Positions 1 to 8,404 of a stretch of DNA of 10,029 nucleotides are shown here, piece by piece (positions within the stretch are counted from its first letter, which is position 1; the number at the start of each line of letters is the position of its first letter). The stretch is from Methanocalculus sp. (GTDB lineage: Archaea; Halobacteriota; Methanomicrobia; Methanomicrobiales; Methanocorpusculaceae). Both the position numbers and the translations under genes were made by a program. The notes beneath the pieces are model-generated. The model did not search any database, was not told the DNA's origin, and saw nothing but the letters and a program-made list of their open reading frames with translations. The stretch lies in the NCBI RefSeq assembly GCF_029762515.1, contig NZ_JARVGN010000028.1:1-10029 (forward strand), written 5' to 3'.

Positions 1-1
1 C

Positions 2-3000
2 GATGCCCTCAATCTGACGCCTGAAGAGGTGGATGGCAGGCGGTGCTATGAGCTGATCGGAAGAGATGAGCCCTGCGAGATCTGTGCAACAACAGAGGCG
101 GTTGCTACAGGAAAAGCCGTGACAATCGAGAAGTTCGTCCCCGAAATGCAGAAGTACTTCCAGTGCACAAGCAACCCCGTATTCGGGGAAGATGGAAACC
201 TGGAACTCGTCATTGAGCGGCTTCATGACATCAGCGATCAGAAAATGACAGAGGAGGCTCTCCGCAAGAGCGAGGAGAAGTACCGGACTCTGGTTGACAG
301 GGCAAGCCAGATGCTCTTCCTCCACGATCAATACGGAGCAATCCTTGATGTCAACCAGAAGGCGATAGAGAGCACCGGGTACAGCCGTGAAGAGCTCCTT
401 TCGATGAATGTCGCGGATATCGACCCCGATGTAGATCTGCATTCTTTTACACAATGGCTCTGGCAGGAAGCGCCACTTCTGGAGGAGAGGTTCTTTGAAA
501 CACGGCACAGGCGGAAGGATGGATCGATCTATCCCGCCGAAGTGCATGCATCAAGGGTAACTATTGCGGGCGAGACCTGCATCATGGGACTCGCAACCGA
601 TATTACAAGCCGCAAAGAGAGGGAGGCGGCACTTCAGGAGAGTGAGGGGAAGTTCCGTGGCATCATCGAGAATCTTCAGGATATCTACTACAGAACCGAT
701 GCAGATGGAATTGTCACGATGCTGAGCCCCTCGGCAGCCGGAATCTTTGGATATGATACACCGGATACCATGATGGGCAAGCCTGCCTCTGATTTCTGGG
801 TATATCCTGAAGAGCGGAAGGAGATTTTAAGGCGTATTGCAGAGGAGGGAGGAGTGCGGGACTATGAGGTCACGCTCAAAAAGGCAGATGGAAGCCCCCT
901 CCCGGTTTCAGTATCCTGCCGCCAGATCTATGATGGTTCCGGAAAACCAGCAGGAATTGAGGGAGTTATCCGGGATATCACCGAACGGAAAGAGGCTGAA
1001 GAGAGGATCAAAGAGAGTGAGGAGAAGTACCGGCTCATCGCAGATAATACCGCAGATACAATATGGATCGCTGATCTCAACCTCAAAATCCAGTATATCA
1101 GCCCGTCTGTCCTGAAGATGCGGGGATATACCCCGGAGGAGGTGATGGGGCAGTCCTTACAGGAGATGCTGACGCCCGGGTCATTTGAATCGGTACAGAA
1201 ACAATTTGCCGCGGAGATGGCGCTTGAAGCTACAGGAAAGGCAGATCCGGAGAGGACGATTCACATAGAGTTTGAGAAGTACCGGAAGGATGGATCGACG
1301 ATACTGGTTGAGAATGCGATCCGGTTCCTCCGCGATCATGATGGGCAGCCGACTGGTATTATCGGGGTATCACGGGATATAACCGAGCGGAAAGAGGTTG
1401 AGAAACTCATCAAACAATCCAATGATCGCCTGAAAACCGTCATTAACAGCATTGATGCTTTCATTTATATTGCTGACATGGAGACATACGAGGTTCTCTT
1501 TCAGAACGAACACGGGCGAAATGCCTGGGGCAATGTAGAAGGTGCTATCTGCTGGAAGTCCCTGCAACACGGCCAGGATGGTCCATGTCCGTTCTGCACA
1601 AATGATAAATTGCTTGATAAAGACGGGAAACCTGCCGGGGTATACATCTGGCAGTTCCAAAATACGGTAAATGGACGATGGTACGAATGCCGGGATGTGG
1701 CAATTCAGTGGATTGACGGACGCATTGTCCGGATGGAGATCGCAACAGATATCACCGAACGAAAAGAGGCTGAAGAGAGGATCAAAGAGAGCGAGGAGAA
1801 GTACCGGCTCATCGCAGATAATACCGCTGATAATATCTGGATCTTTGATATGGACTTTTCGCTCCGGTACATCAGCCCCTCGGTTCTCTCGATGAAAGGC
1901 TTCACCGTGGAGGAGTCGCTCGCACAGACTATCGAAGAGGTGATGACTCCTGCATCATATGCAGCACTTCGGGATCGGTTTAATAAGGAGATGGAAGCCG
2001 AAGCATTAGGTACCGCTGATCCGGACAGAACCGTATCATTTGAGACTGAAGAATACTGCAGGGACGGATCGACAATACTGGTTGAGAACTCGACACGGCT
2101 GCTCCGGGATGAGGAGGGGAAGCCTGTTGGAATACTCGGAGTATCACGTGACATCACGAAACGAAAGGAGATGGAGAGAGCCCTCAAAAGCCAGCTTGAC
2201 CTGATCGAAGGGCTCTTTGAGAGCCTCCCGCTTGGAGTGATCATCTTTGATACAGGCGGGACGATACTCCGCATGAACAGGGGAGTTGAGGAGATCACCG
2301 GATATTCTGCTGAAGAGATTCCGACTGTGGGGGATTGGTTCGTCAGGACATACCCGGATCCTGCTTACCGGGATGAAGTGATCGCAACATGGGAAAGTGA
2401 TAAAGAAGGGGAGGTCAGGAGCCGTGAATTTAAGGTCACCTGCAAGGATGGCACGATAAAGGATATCGAATTTCATGCAGTATTTCTCACAGATGGCAGG
2501 ATCATTGTGACGATCTCAGATGTGACAGAGCGGAGGAGAGCGGAAAAAGAGAAAGAGAAGAATGAATACCGCTTTTCGATCATGGCAAACCAGAGCCGTG
2601 CCTATACCTGGGAGATAGATGCAGAAGGCCTCTATACTTCAATCAGTCCGGAGGCGGAGGCGATAACCGGGTATAAGCCAGAAGAGATCGTTGGAAGAAT
2701 GCATTTTTACGAGCTTCATCCAGAGAAAGAGCGTGAGGGATTCAAACAGAGAGCAATGGGGATCATTGCCAGAAGAGAGACCTTCACAGAGTTTGAGAAT
2801 TATGCTCATAAAAAGAATGGTGAGACCATCTGGGTCAGCACAAGCGGCATTCCAATTGAGGACGATTCAGGCTGCCTTATTGGATACTGGGGAACAGATA
2901 CCGATATCACTGAAAGAAAACTCTCAGAAGATGCCCTGCAGATGGCAAACAAGAAACTCCAGATACTCGCGAGTATCACCCGCCATGATATACAGAACAG

Positions 3001-3580
3001 GATCATGGCTCTTCTGGGATATCTCGATCTGACAAAGATGGAGATTGATGATCCAAGGCTATCTAAGTATCTGGGTGAGATAGAGAGAGCAGGGAGTGAT
3101 ATCCAGCGGCAGATTGAGTTCACCCGCACCTATCAGGAGCTCGGTGTGGAGAGGGCGGCATGGCATGCTATTGACGATCTCCTCTCTCCGATATCCGGTT
3201 CAGAGCTGCCTCTTATTGCTGATTGCACCGGATACCAGGTACTTGCCGATCCGATGATCGAGAGGGTCTTTTCCAACCTGATGGATAACACCATCCGGCA
3301 TGCCCATGATGCAACAAGAGTCGGATGCCGGTGCGAGGAGCGGGACGGGCAGCTTGCGATCATCTGGGAAGATGACGGGGCAGGCATTCCTGACGACCAG
3401 AAAGAACGGATCTTCGAACGGGGGTATGGAAAGAATACAGGACTTGGGCTCTTCCTCTCACGGGAGATCCTGGCAATCACCGGAATTACGATTGAAGAAA
3501 CCGGTGAATATGGAAAAGGAGCGAGATTTGAGATGCTGGTTCCAGCCGGGGCCTGGCAGAAAAGTGATGCAAGGTCCTGA
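2..3580 (+). CDS. Multi-PAS sensor histidine kinase, N-terminally cut by the window edge
   Basis: This is a cytosolic sensor histidine kinase of a two-component system; its signal and partner are unknown. The frame is open from base 2, and the GTG at 29 lies inside a PAS domain, so the true start is outside the window. Counting the codon at base 2 as residue 1, 1192 residues are visible. They hold eight PAS units at about 1-78 (truncated), 90-203, 214-328, 339-462, 475-587, 597-720, 731-842 and 853-972, most ending in a 'DITERK'-type linker. A dimerisation/phosphotransfer region follows with the phospho-acceptor His at 995 (motif TRHDIQN). The HATPase domain has an N-box with Asn1092 (NLMDNTIRHA), a G1 box (WEDDGAGIP, about 1123-1131) and a G2 box (TGLGLF). 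No transmembrane stretch is seen. PAS units 1 and 5 carry a four-cysteine pattern (C15/C25/C28/C55 and C517/C529/C532/C563). The catalytic half is paralogous to the next gene. A receiver domain upstream of the window is possible but not seen. Confidence 0.96.
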   Translation, partial: DALNLTPEEVDGRRCYELIGRDEPCEICATTEAVATGKAVTIEKFVPEMQKYFQCTSNPVFGEDGNLELVIERLHDISDQKMTEEALRKSEEKYRTLVDRASQMLFLHDQYGAILDVNQKAIESTGYSREELLSMNVADIDPDVDLHSFTQWLWQEAPLLEERFFETRHRRKDGSIYPAEVHASRVTIAGETCIMGLATDITSRKEREAALQESEGKFRGIIENLQDIYYRTDADGIVTMLSPSAAGIFGYDTPDTMMGKPASDFWVYPEERKEILRRIAEEGGVRDYEVTLKKADGSPLPVSVSCRQIYDGSGKPAGIEGVIRDITERKEAEERIKESEEKYRLIADNTADTIWIADLNLKIQYISPSVLKMRGYTPEEVMGQSLQEMLTPGSFESVQKQFAAEMALEATGKADPERTIHIEFEKYRKDGSTILVENAIRFLRDHDGQPTGIIGVSRDITERKEVEKLIKQSNDRLKTVINSIDAFIYIADMETYEVLFQNEHGRNAWGNVEGAICWKSLQHGQDGPCPFCTNDKLLDKDGKPAGVYIWQFQNTVNGRWYECRDVAIQWIDGRIVRMEIATDITERKEAEERIKESEEKYRLIADNTADNIWIFDMDFSLRYISPSVLSMKGFTVEESLAQTIEEVMTPASYAALRDRFNKEMEAEALGTADPDRTVSFETEEYCRDGSTILVENSTRLLRDEEGKPVGILGVSRDITKRKEMERALKSQLDLIEGLFESLPLGVIIFDTGGTILRMNRGVEEITGYSAEEIPTVGDWFVRTYPDPAYRDEVIATWESDKEGEVRSREFKVTCKDGTIKDIEFHAVFLTDGRIIVTISDVTERRRAEKEKEKNEYRFSIMANQSRAYTWEIDAEGLYTSISPEAEAITGYKPEEIVGRMHFYELHPEKEREGFKQRAMGIIARRETFTEFENYAHKKNGETIWVSTSGIPIEDDSGCLIGYWGTDTDITERKLSEDALQMANKKLQILASITRHDIQNRIMALLGYLDLTKMEIDDPRLSKYLGEIERAGSDIQRQIEFTRTYQELGVERAAWHAIDDLLSPISGSELPLIADCTGYQVLADPMIERVFSNLMDNTIRHAHDATRVGCRCEERDGQLAIIWEDDGAGIPDDQKERIFERGYGKNTGLGLFLSREILAITGITIEETGEYGKGARFEMLVPAGAWQKSDARS
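974..1053 (+). repeat. Internal direct repeat, copy 1 (78/80 identical to 1748-1827)
   Basis: This 80-bp stretch matches 1748-1827 at 78 of 80 positions, with an offset of 774 bp. It encodes the end of one PAS unit, the linker (DITERKEAEERIKESEEKYR) and the first residues of the next PAS. Both mismatches are synonymous (CGG/CGA in an Arg codon, AGT/AGC in a Ser codon). The flanking PAS domains are homologous but much more diverged. Confidence 0.9.
1748..1827 (+). repeat. Internal direct repeat, copy 2 (78/80 identical to 974-1053)
   Basis: Second copy of the 80-bp direct repeat inside the first kinase gene. It covers the PAS5-PAS6 linker and the start of PAS6. The sharp drop in identity outside the repeat suggests a local duplication or gene conversion between PAS modules. 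Confidence 0.9.
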
Positions 3581-3620
3581 TTTTCTTTTAGAGCCTGATC
3601 GGTGAGAAGGTATTTTCACC
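3581..3620 (+). terminator. T-rich stretch and small hairpin after the first kinase
   Basis: Directly after the TGA stop comes TTTTCTTTTA (3581-3590), the kind of T-rich tract at which archaeal RNA polymerase tends to terminate. A short inverted repeat follows: GGTGA at 3601-3605 and TCACC at 3616-3620, with a 10-nt loop. The whole gap to the next gene is only 64 bp, so read-through into the second kinase is equally possible. A partial terminator is an inference only. Confidence 0.3.
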
Positions 3621-3644
3621 CTTAATGCTCATCATAGAGTAGAG

Positions 3645-6600
3645 ATGACATCCACCGGGGCTGAGGTACAACCAATTTCTGTTCTCTATGTAGATGACGA
3701 GCCTTCACTCCTCGATATAGGGCAGCTCTTCCTTGAGCGGACAGGAGGTATCAGGATCACAACGGCAGCGGATGCAGAGGTGGCGATCCGGCTCATTGAT
3801 GAACACCGATTTGATGCGATCGTCTCGGACTACCAGATGCCGGGGATGGATGGGATCGCGTTTCTCAAACACCTGAGGCAGTCGGCCAATACAATACCGT
3901 TCATCATATTCACCGGAAAAGGCCGGGAGGATGTTGTGATCGAGGCCTTAAACAGCGGTGCGGACTTCTACCTCCAGAAGGGCGGCGATCCAAAGTCCCA
4001 GTTTGCCGAGCTTGCCAATATGATCCGTTCCGCTGTTGCCCATAAGAATGCTGAAAAGCTCGCTAAAGAGACAGAAAAACGGCTCTATGATATCATACAG
4101 TTCCTCCCTGACCCCACCTTCGCTATTGATTCCAAAGGTATTGTGATCGCATGGAACCAGGCGATTGAGGAGATGACCGGCGTTCCTGCAGGCGATATGA
4201 TCGGGAAGGGCAATTATGAGTATGCAATCCCCTTTTACGGGGAACGCCGCCCCTTGCTGATCGATCTCATCTCCTTTTCTGATGAGGAGCTTCTGCGATC
4301 AAAGTATGCATCAGTCACACGGGAACGGGATGTACTGATTGCAGAGACCTCCCTGCCACGGCCGCTGGGAAGGTATGCTGTCCTTGCAGGCAAGGCATCC
4401 CCACTCTATAATGAGAGCGGGGATATCGTCGGGGCGATCGAGACCATCCGGGACAACACAGAACAGAGGCGATCAGAAGAGGCACTTCAGGAGAGCGAGG
4501 AGCGGTACAGGCTCACGCTGGATGCTGCCAATGACGGGATCTGGGACTGGGATTATAACACGGGAGACGCCTTCTTCAGCTCACGCTGGTATACAATGCT
4601 TGGGTATGAACCGGATGAGCTACCGGGATCCTATGCAACGTGGAGATCGCTCCTTCACCCCGGGGATCTTGAACGGGCTGAAGAGTATATCCAGAACCAT
4701 ATCCGGGAAGGAAGAGGGAGTTTCCGGCTCGAGTTCCGGATGCAGACAAAAGATGGCGGATGGAGATGGATCCTTGCCAGGGGAAAGATCGTCAACCGTG
4801 ATGAAGAGGGGAGACCTCTCCGCCTCCTTGGAACCCATACCGACATAACAGAGCAGAAGGAGGCAGAGAAAGCATTACAGAAGAGTGAACAGCTGTACAG
4901 GCTGATCACCGAGAATATGACCGAGACGATCTCGATTCTCGATCTCTCACTCAGGTTTACCTATGTCAGCCCGTCTGTTGAATCCCTGAGAGGGTTTTCT
5001 GTGGATGAGGCTGTAATACAGTCTCTTGGGGAGGTGCTGGCACCGGAATCCCTCATGAATGCAATGCAGGTGTTTCAGGAGGCAATGGAGCGTGAGGCTG
5101 CCGGAGAACCGGTTGGTGTTGTCAGCCTTGATCTTGAGACATATAGAAAGGATGGATCAAGCATCTGGGTGAATAATACCATGACCTTCATCCGTGACAG
5201 CGACGGGATTGCCACTGCCATCCTCATTGTGGGCCGCGATGTGACAGAGATGAAGAGAGCTGGGTTTGAAGCGGATAGGAACAAGAGGCTTCTCGAAGCG
5301 ATGCTGGATGGCATCCCCGATATCGTCGGCCTCCAGCTCCCCGATCATACCATTGTCAGGTACAATAAGGCAGGATACGAGATCCTGGGCCTGAGACCTG
5401 AGGAGATTCAGGGCAGGAGATGTTATGAGATCATCGGACGGAGCAGCCCCTGTGAACTCTGTGCCACCACACAGGCGGTTCTCTCGAAGAAGCAGGAGAC
5501 AGTCGAGCGGTATGTCCCGGAGCTTGGGATGTTCATGGAATGTACAAGCAACCCGGTCCTTGATGAGAACGGAGAGATTGAGCTTTTAATCGAAGTCCTC
5601 CATGATATCACAGAACAAAAAGAGGCAGAGAAGGCGCTTCTGGAGAGCCAGCAGAAGTTCAAGTCCCTCTTTATGAATATGATCGAGGGATCAGCCCTCC
5701 ATGAACTCATCTACAGTGAGGATGGAATACCAGAAGATTATCGGATCATTGAGATCAATTCTTCGTATGAGAGGGTACTTGGAGTCAGGTGGAAGGATAC
5801 CATCGGGAAGACAGGGCGGGAGATATACGGTGCCGGTGATCCGCCTTATCTTGAAGAGTATGCAGGTGTGGTCCGGTCTGGAGAACCGGTAATCTTTGAA
5901 ACCTACTTCCAACCCCTGAAGAGGCACTTCATCATCTCGGCATACCGGACAGGGGAGGGCAGGTTTGCCACAATATTTGAAGATATCACCGAACAAAAGC
6001 TCGCTGAAGAAGAGCTTCTATTGAAGGATGCTGCCGTTCACGCATCATTAAACGGCCTTGCCATCACCAATCTCTCCGGAGATATCACCTATGCCAATCC
6101 CGCATTCCTTTCAATGTGGGGAGCATCGGATATCAACGAGGTAATCGGCAGATCCATCCTCTCCTTATGGATGATAGAGGAGAGTGGGCAGGAGATAGCC
6201 GATGCAATCCTGGAAGCGGGCAGCTGGTCGGGTGAGGTGTCCGGAACCAGAAAAGATGGATCAGAGATCATCCTTGAGCTTGCCACAAGCCTTGTCCGTG
6301 ATGCTTCTGAAACTCCTATCGCTATGATGGGCTCCTGTATCGATATCACCGGTCGAAAGAGAGAGGAGAAGGCGCTTCAGGCCGCCAACAAGAAACTCCA
6401 GATCCTCTCCAGTGTCACCCGGCACGATATCCTGAACAAGATCATGGTGATTGACGGCTATATCTGGCTGAAGAGAGAGAAAGAGGGTGAGCAGCAGGAT
6501 ATGTACCTCGCTGATATTGAGAAGGCGGTCAAATCGATCGAACGGCAGATCGAGTTTACCCGCCAGTATGAGAACCTGGGGGTGCAGGCACCCACCTGGC

Positions 6601-7007
6601 TTTCGATCGCCAGTTTAATCGAGGTGATTGATGATGGCCGGCTACCCATCATCCGGCATCTCTCTGATGAAACCGCCGTCTTTGCCGATCCGATGATCCA
6701 GAAGGTCTTCGAAAATCTCATGGAGAATACCCTCCGGCATGCCGAAGGGGCGAGCCGGGTGGAGATCCGGTGCGAAGAGCGGGATGGCCGGCTCGCCATC
6801 ATCTGGGAGGATGATGGGCCGGGTGTTCCTGACGACCAGAAGGAGCGGATCTTCGAGCGGGGTTTTGGGAAGCATACAGGCCTTGGGCTCTTTCTCTCAC
6901 AGGAGATTCTGGCGATCACCGGGATTATGATTGCCGAGACCGGGGAATATGGGAAAGGAGCAAGGTTTGAGATGCTGGTGCCTGAAGGGGGATGGCGGCA
7001 GGGATAG
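3645..7007 (+). CDS. Hybrid sensor histidine kinase: receiver, six PAS, kinase
   Basis: This is a 1120-residue cytosolic hybrid kinase. Residues about 11-125 form a receiver domain with acidic Asp17/Asp18, phospho-acceptor Asp62 (SDYQMPGMDG), Thr90 and Lys112, so the core residues needed for phosphorylation are all present. Six PAS units follow at about 147-275, 285-405, 416-535, 546-660, 668-788 and 794-908. The second has the PAS_3-like 'WRWILARGKI' segment, and the fourth has C593/C603/C606/C633. The H-box is TRHDILN with His927, the N-box includes Asn1024 and Asn1028, the G1 box is WEDDGPGVP (about 1055-1063), and the G2 box is TGLGLF. The ATG at 3645 is used because it sits just ahead of the receiver; no convincing Shine-Dalgarno precedes it. 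The gene follows the paralogous kinase by 64 bp and may be co-transcribed. The receiver could accept phosphate from either kinase; that is inference. Confidence 0.97.
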   Translation: MTSTGAEVQPISVLYVDDEPSLLDIGQLFLERTGGIRITTAADAEVAIRLIDEHRFDAIVSDYQMPGMDGIAFLKHLRQSANTIPFIIFTGKGREDVVIEALNSGADFYLQKGGDPKSQFAELANMIRSAVAHKNAEKLAKETEKRLYDIIQFLPDPTFAIDSKGIVIAWNQAIEEMTGVPAGDMIGKGNYEYAIPFYGERRPLLIDLISFSDEELLRSKYASVTRERDVLIAETSLPRPLGRYAVLAGKASPLYNESGDIVGAIETIRDNTEQRRSEEALQESEERYRLTLDAANDGIWDWDYNTGDAFFSSRWYTMLGYEPDELPGSYATWRSLLHPGDLERAEEYIQNHIREGRGSFRLEFRMQTKDGGWRWILARGKIVNRDEEGRPLRLLGTHTDITEQKEAEKALQKSEQLYRLITENMTETISILDLSLRFTYVSPSVESLRGFSVDEAVIQSLGEVLAPESLMNAMQVFQEAMEREAAGEPVGVVSLDLETYRKDGSSIWVNNTMTFIRDSDGIATAILIVGRDVTEMKRAGFEADRNKRLLEAMLDGIPDIVGLQLPDHTIVRYNKAGYEILGLRPEEIQGRRCYEIIGRSSPCELCATTQAVLSKKQETVERYVPELGMFMECTSNPVLDENGEIELLIEVLHDITEQKEAEKALLESQQKFKSLFMNMIEGSALHELIYSEDGIPEDYRIIEINSSYERVLGVRWKDTIGKTGREIYGAGDPPYLEEYAGVVRSGEPVIFETYFQPLKRHFIISAYRTGEGRFATIFEDITEQKLAEEELLLKDAAVHASLNGLAITNLSGDITYANPAFLSMWGASDINEVIGRSILSLWMIEESGQEIADAILEAGSWSGEVSGTRKDGSEIILELATSLVRDASETPIAMMGSCIDITGRKREEKALQAANKKLQILSSVTRHDILNKIMVIDGYIWLKREKEGEQQDMYLADIEKAVKSIERQIEFTRQYENLGVQAPTWLSIASLIEVIDDGRLPIIRHLSDETAVFADPMIQKVFENLMENTLRHAEGASRVEIRCEERDGRLAIIWEDDGPGVPDDQKERIFERGFGKHTGLGLFLSQEILAITGIMIAETGEYGKGARFEMLVPEGGWRQG

Positions 7008-7041
7008 ACGGAGGCCCGGAGCCCACCTTTCTCAGTCTCTC

Positions 7042-8211
7042 TTACGCCGCATCATCAGCCCTGATATCGGTTATATCCTCAACTGAACAGAGTATGCAGG
7101 GCCTGTCATCTATCGTGACAAATGATGAAGAGAGGCGGCAGATGCAGATCTCGCCGGACCGTCTCCGGCAGCAGAGCTCCATGCCCCTGACCTGCCTGCC
7201 TTCCCTGACTGCCGAGTAAAAGGTATCCCATTCAAAACCGGGTACAGGAAGATCAAGTTCTTCCACAGTCTTTCCGATCACCTCATCCCGCAAGTACCCG
7301 AAACTCTCCTCAAACATATCATTGACATCCAGAAAGACCCCGCCTTCAAGGGAGACGACCGCCAGTGAGACCGGGGTATGCTTAAAGAGCATTCTCAGCC
7401 TCTTTTCGGATTCTTTGAGTGCATTTTCAGCCTCAATCTGTCCGGTTATATCCCGTACTGAAAGGAGGACTGCGGGTAGATCTCCAAATTCAATGAGATT
7501 GCCAACACATTCGATACGTCGCTCATTCCCTTTGAGTGTTTTGATCCGGTACTTCAGATCAAAAGGCTCATACCCGCTTTGTATTTTGGCAAGAGCGGAA
7601 ACAGCACTCTCCCGGCCCTCGGGGGAGATGATGAAATCAAGGGCATTCATCCTGCCGCTTGTATCAAGATCCTCTTCACTCTCGATGATATCGGCCGCCC
7701 GCGGGTTGGCAAAGAGGATCTTTGCATTGAAATCCACGATGATGATCCCTTCGTTTGACTGTTCCACCAATGTCCTGAATATCTCAGTACTTCTCCAAAG
7801 TGCAGCTTCTGCCTGTTTCTTCCCAATCGCGTACTCGATCTTCTTCCGGAGCTCTGCAAACAGGGCAACTGATCCCCCGGTTTTCTGGATATAGAAATCT
7901 GCGCCAGAGTTTAGGGCGTCGATCACCACTTCCTCCCTTCCCCTCCCGGTGAAGATGATGAAGGGAGTCGAGCTATCCATCTCCCGGAGATACTGGAGCA
8001 GCGAGATACCATCCATACGCGGCATCTGGTAATCTGACACAATTGCATCGAACTGCTGCTCCCTGAGGAGGAAAAGAGCTTCCTCTGCGTTGTCTGTGAC
8101 AGTTACTAAAAAAACCCCTGATTCTTCCAGAAACTGCTTTCCCACATCCAGGAGAGCGGGTTCGTCATCCACGAGGAGGATCCGAAAAACCGGTTTACCG
8201 GCAGGCGGCAT
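7042..8211 (-). CDS. Receiver-PAS-PAS protein without an output domain
   Basis: This 389-residue protein starts with a receiver domain (about 9-128) with Asp15/Asp16, phospho-acceptor Asp60 (SDYQMPRMDG), Thr88 and Lys110, closely resembling the receiver of the neighbouring hybrid kinase. Two PAS domains follow (about 145-258 and 270-382), and the protein ends a few residues later. There is no kinase, DNA-binding or cyclic-nucleotide domain, so it probably acts as a phosphate-responsive sensor or relay by protein contacts; that role is inference. The last PAS has six cysteines in a short span (C347, C348, C356, C358, C372, C375). It is transcribed towards the hybrid kinase, with 34 bp between the stop codons, and divergently from the isoprenoid-synthase-like gene. 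The ATG at 8211 lies immediately before the receiver. No Shine-Dalgarno is visible, so the mRNA may be leaderless or have a short leader. A truncated kinase is possible, but no kinase remnant is seen downstream. Confidence 0.95.
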   Translation of the reverse strand: MPPAGKPVFRILLVDDEPALLDVGKQFLEESGVFLVTVTDNAEEALFLLREQQFDAIVSDYQMPRMDGISLLQYLREMDSSTPFIIFTGRGREEVVIDALNSGADFYIQKTGGSVALFAELRKKIEYAIGKKQAEAALWRSTEIFRTLVEQSNEGIIIVDFNAKILFANPRAADIIESEEDLDTSGRMNALDFIISPEGRESAVSALAKIQSGYEPFDLKYRIKTLKGNERRIECVGNLIEFGDLPAVLLSVRDITGQIEAENALKESEKRLRMLFKHTPVSLAVVSLEGGVFLDVNDMFEESFGYLRDEVIGKTVEELDLPVPGFEWDTFYSAVREGRQVRGMELCCRRRSGEICICRLSSSFVTIDDRPCILCSVEDITDIRADDAA

Positions 8212-8290
8212 ATAAGAAAATACGGGTATAAGACCATAACTGTTCCGATATGGATATTTGAATTCATTGAAGACGATCTTCTCATCCGGA

Positions 8291-8307
8291 CTTATAGTAT
8301 ACTGAAA
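8291..8307 (+). promoter_or_regulatory. Candidate operator/TATA site 1 (CTTATAGTAT copy)
   Basis: CTTATAGTATACT at 8291-8303 is identical over 13 bp to 8324-8336 and contains the palindromic core AGTATACT (8296-8303). The right flank (GAAA) breaks the outer symmetry. The centre lies 33 bp from that of site 2. It may be a regulator-binding site, a TATA element, or both. Confidence 0.5.
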
Positions 8308-8324
8308 GTTTTTCCGGCTTTTTC

Positions 8325-8340
8325 TTATAGTATACTATAA
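8325..8340. promoter_or_regulatory. Perfect 16-bp palindrome, candidate operator/TATA site 2
   Basis: TTATAGTATACTATAA reads the same on both strands over all 16 bases. With the preceding C it contains the second copy of CTTATAGTAT. Such symmetry suits a dimeric helix-turn-helix regulator, while the AT-rich core also resembles a TATA box. If used as a TATA box in the plus direction, transcription would start near 8358, about 120 nt before the downstream ATG. Confidence 0.55.
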
Positions 8341-8354
8341 ATCGCTCAGGAGGA

Positions 8355-8383
8355 ATGAAGCGAGATAAACAGTCAGGCTTCAT
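8355..8383 (+). other. Short hairpin in the leader region, overlapping a 16-codon ORF start
   Basis: ATGAAGC (8355-8361) and GCTTCAT (8377-8383) form a 7-bp inverted repeat around a 15-nt loop. AGGAGG at 8348-8353 precedes the ATG by a single base. From that ATG runs a 16-codon frame (MKRDKQSGFIGARKES) ending in TAA at 8403-8405. The one-base spacing is too tight for normal initiation, so a leader peptide is doubtful. An RNA hairpin in the 5' leader of the downstream gene is the better reading. Confidence 0.25.
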
Positions 8384-8404
8384 AGGAGCAAGGAAAGAGT
8401 CTTA

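Noticed and set aside
29..31. GTG as the true start of the first kinase
   Set aside because: The frame is open upstream to base 2, and the upstream residues (LTPEEV) match the homologous PAS in the second kinase (LRPEEI), so the domain begins outside the window.
974..1827. The repeated PAS linkers as a mobile element or CRISPR-like repeat
   Set aside because: There are only two copies, in frame, within one coding region, and they encode the normal PAS linker; no terminal repeats, spacers or transposase are present.
1705..2298. Minus-strand frame of 197 codons antisense to the first kinase
   Set aside because: Ser/Arg-rich translation with no recognisable domain, fully opposite a well-supported PAS-kinase frame. 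It is a typical shadow frame of a GC-balanced coding strand.
6458..6919. Minus-strand frame of 153 codons opposite the kinase domain of the second kinase
   Set aside because: A similar frame occurs opposite the first kinase (3133-3480) only because the catalytic domains are paralogous. Its apparent conservation is explained by the sense strand.
7008..7041. Bidirectional terminator between the convergent genes
   Set aside because: The 34-bp gap has pyrimidine-rich sequence towards the plus direction but no clear T run or stable inverted repeat, and nothing T-rich on the minus strand.
7322..7894. Plus-strand frame of 190 codons opposite the receiver-PAS-PAS gene
   Set aside because: Low-complexity Ser/Arg-rich translation without motifs; the minus-strand gene shows intact receiver and PAS signatures over the same bases.
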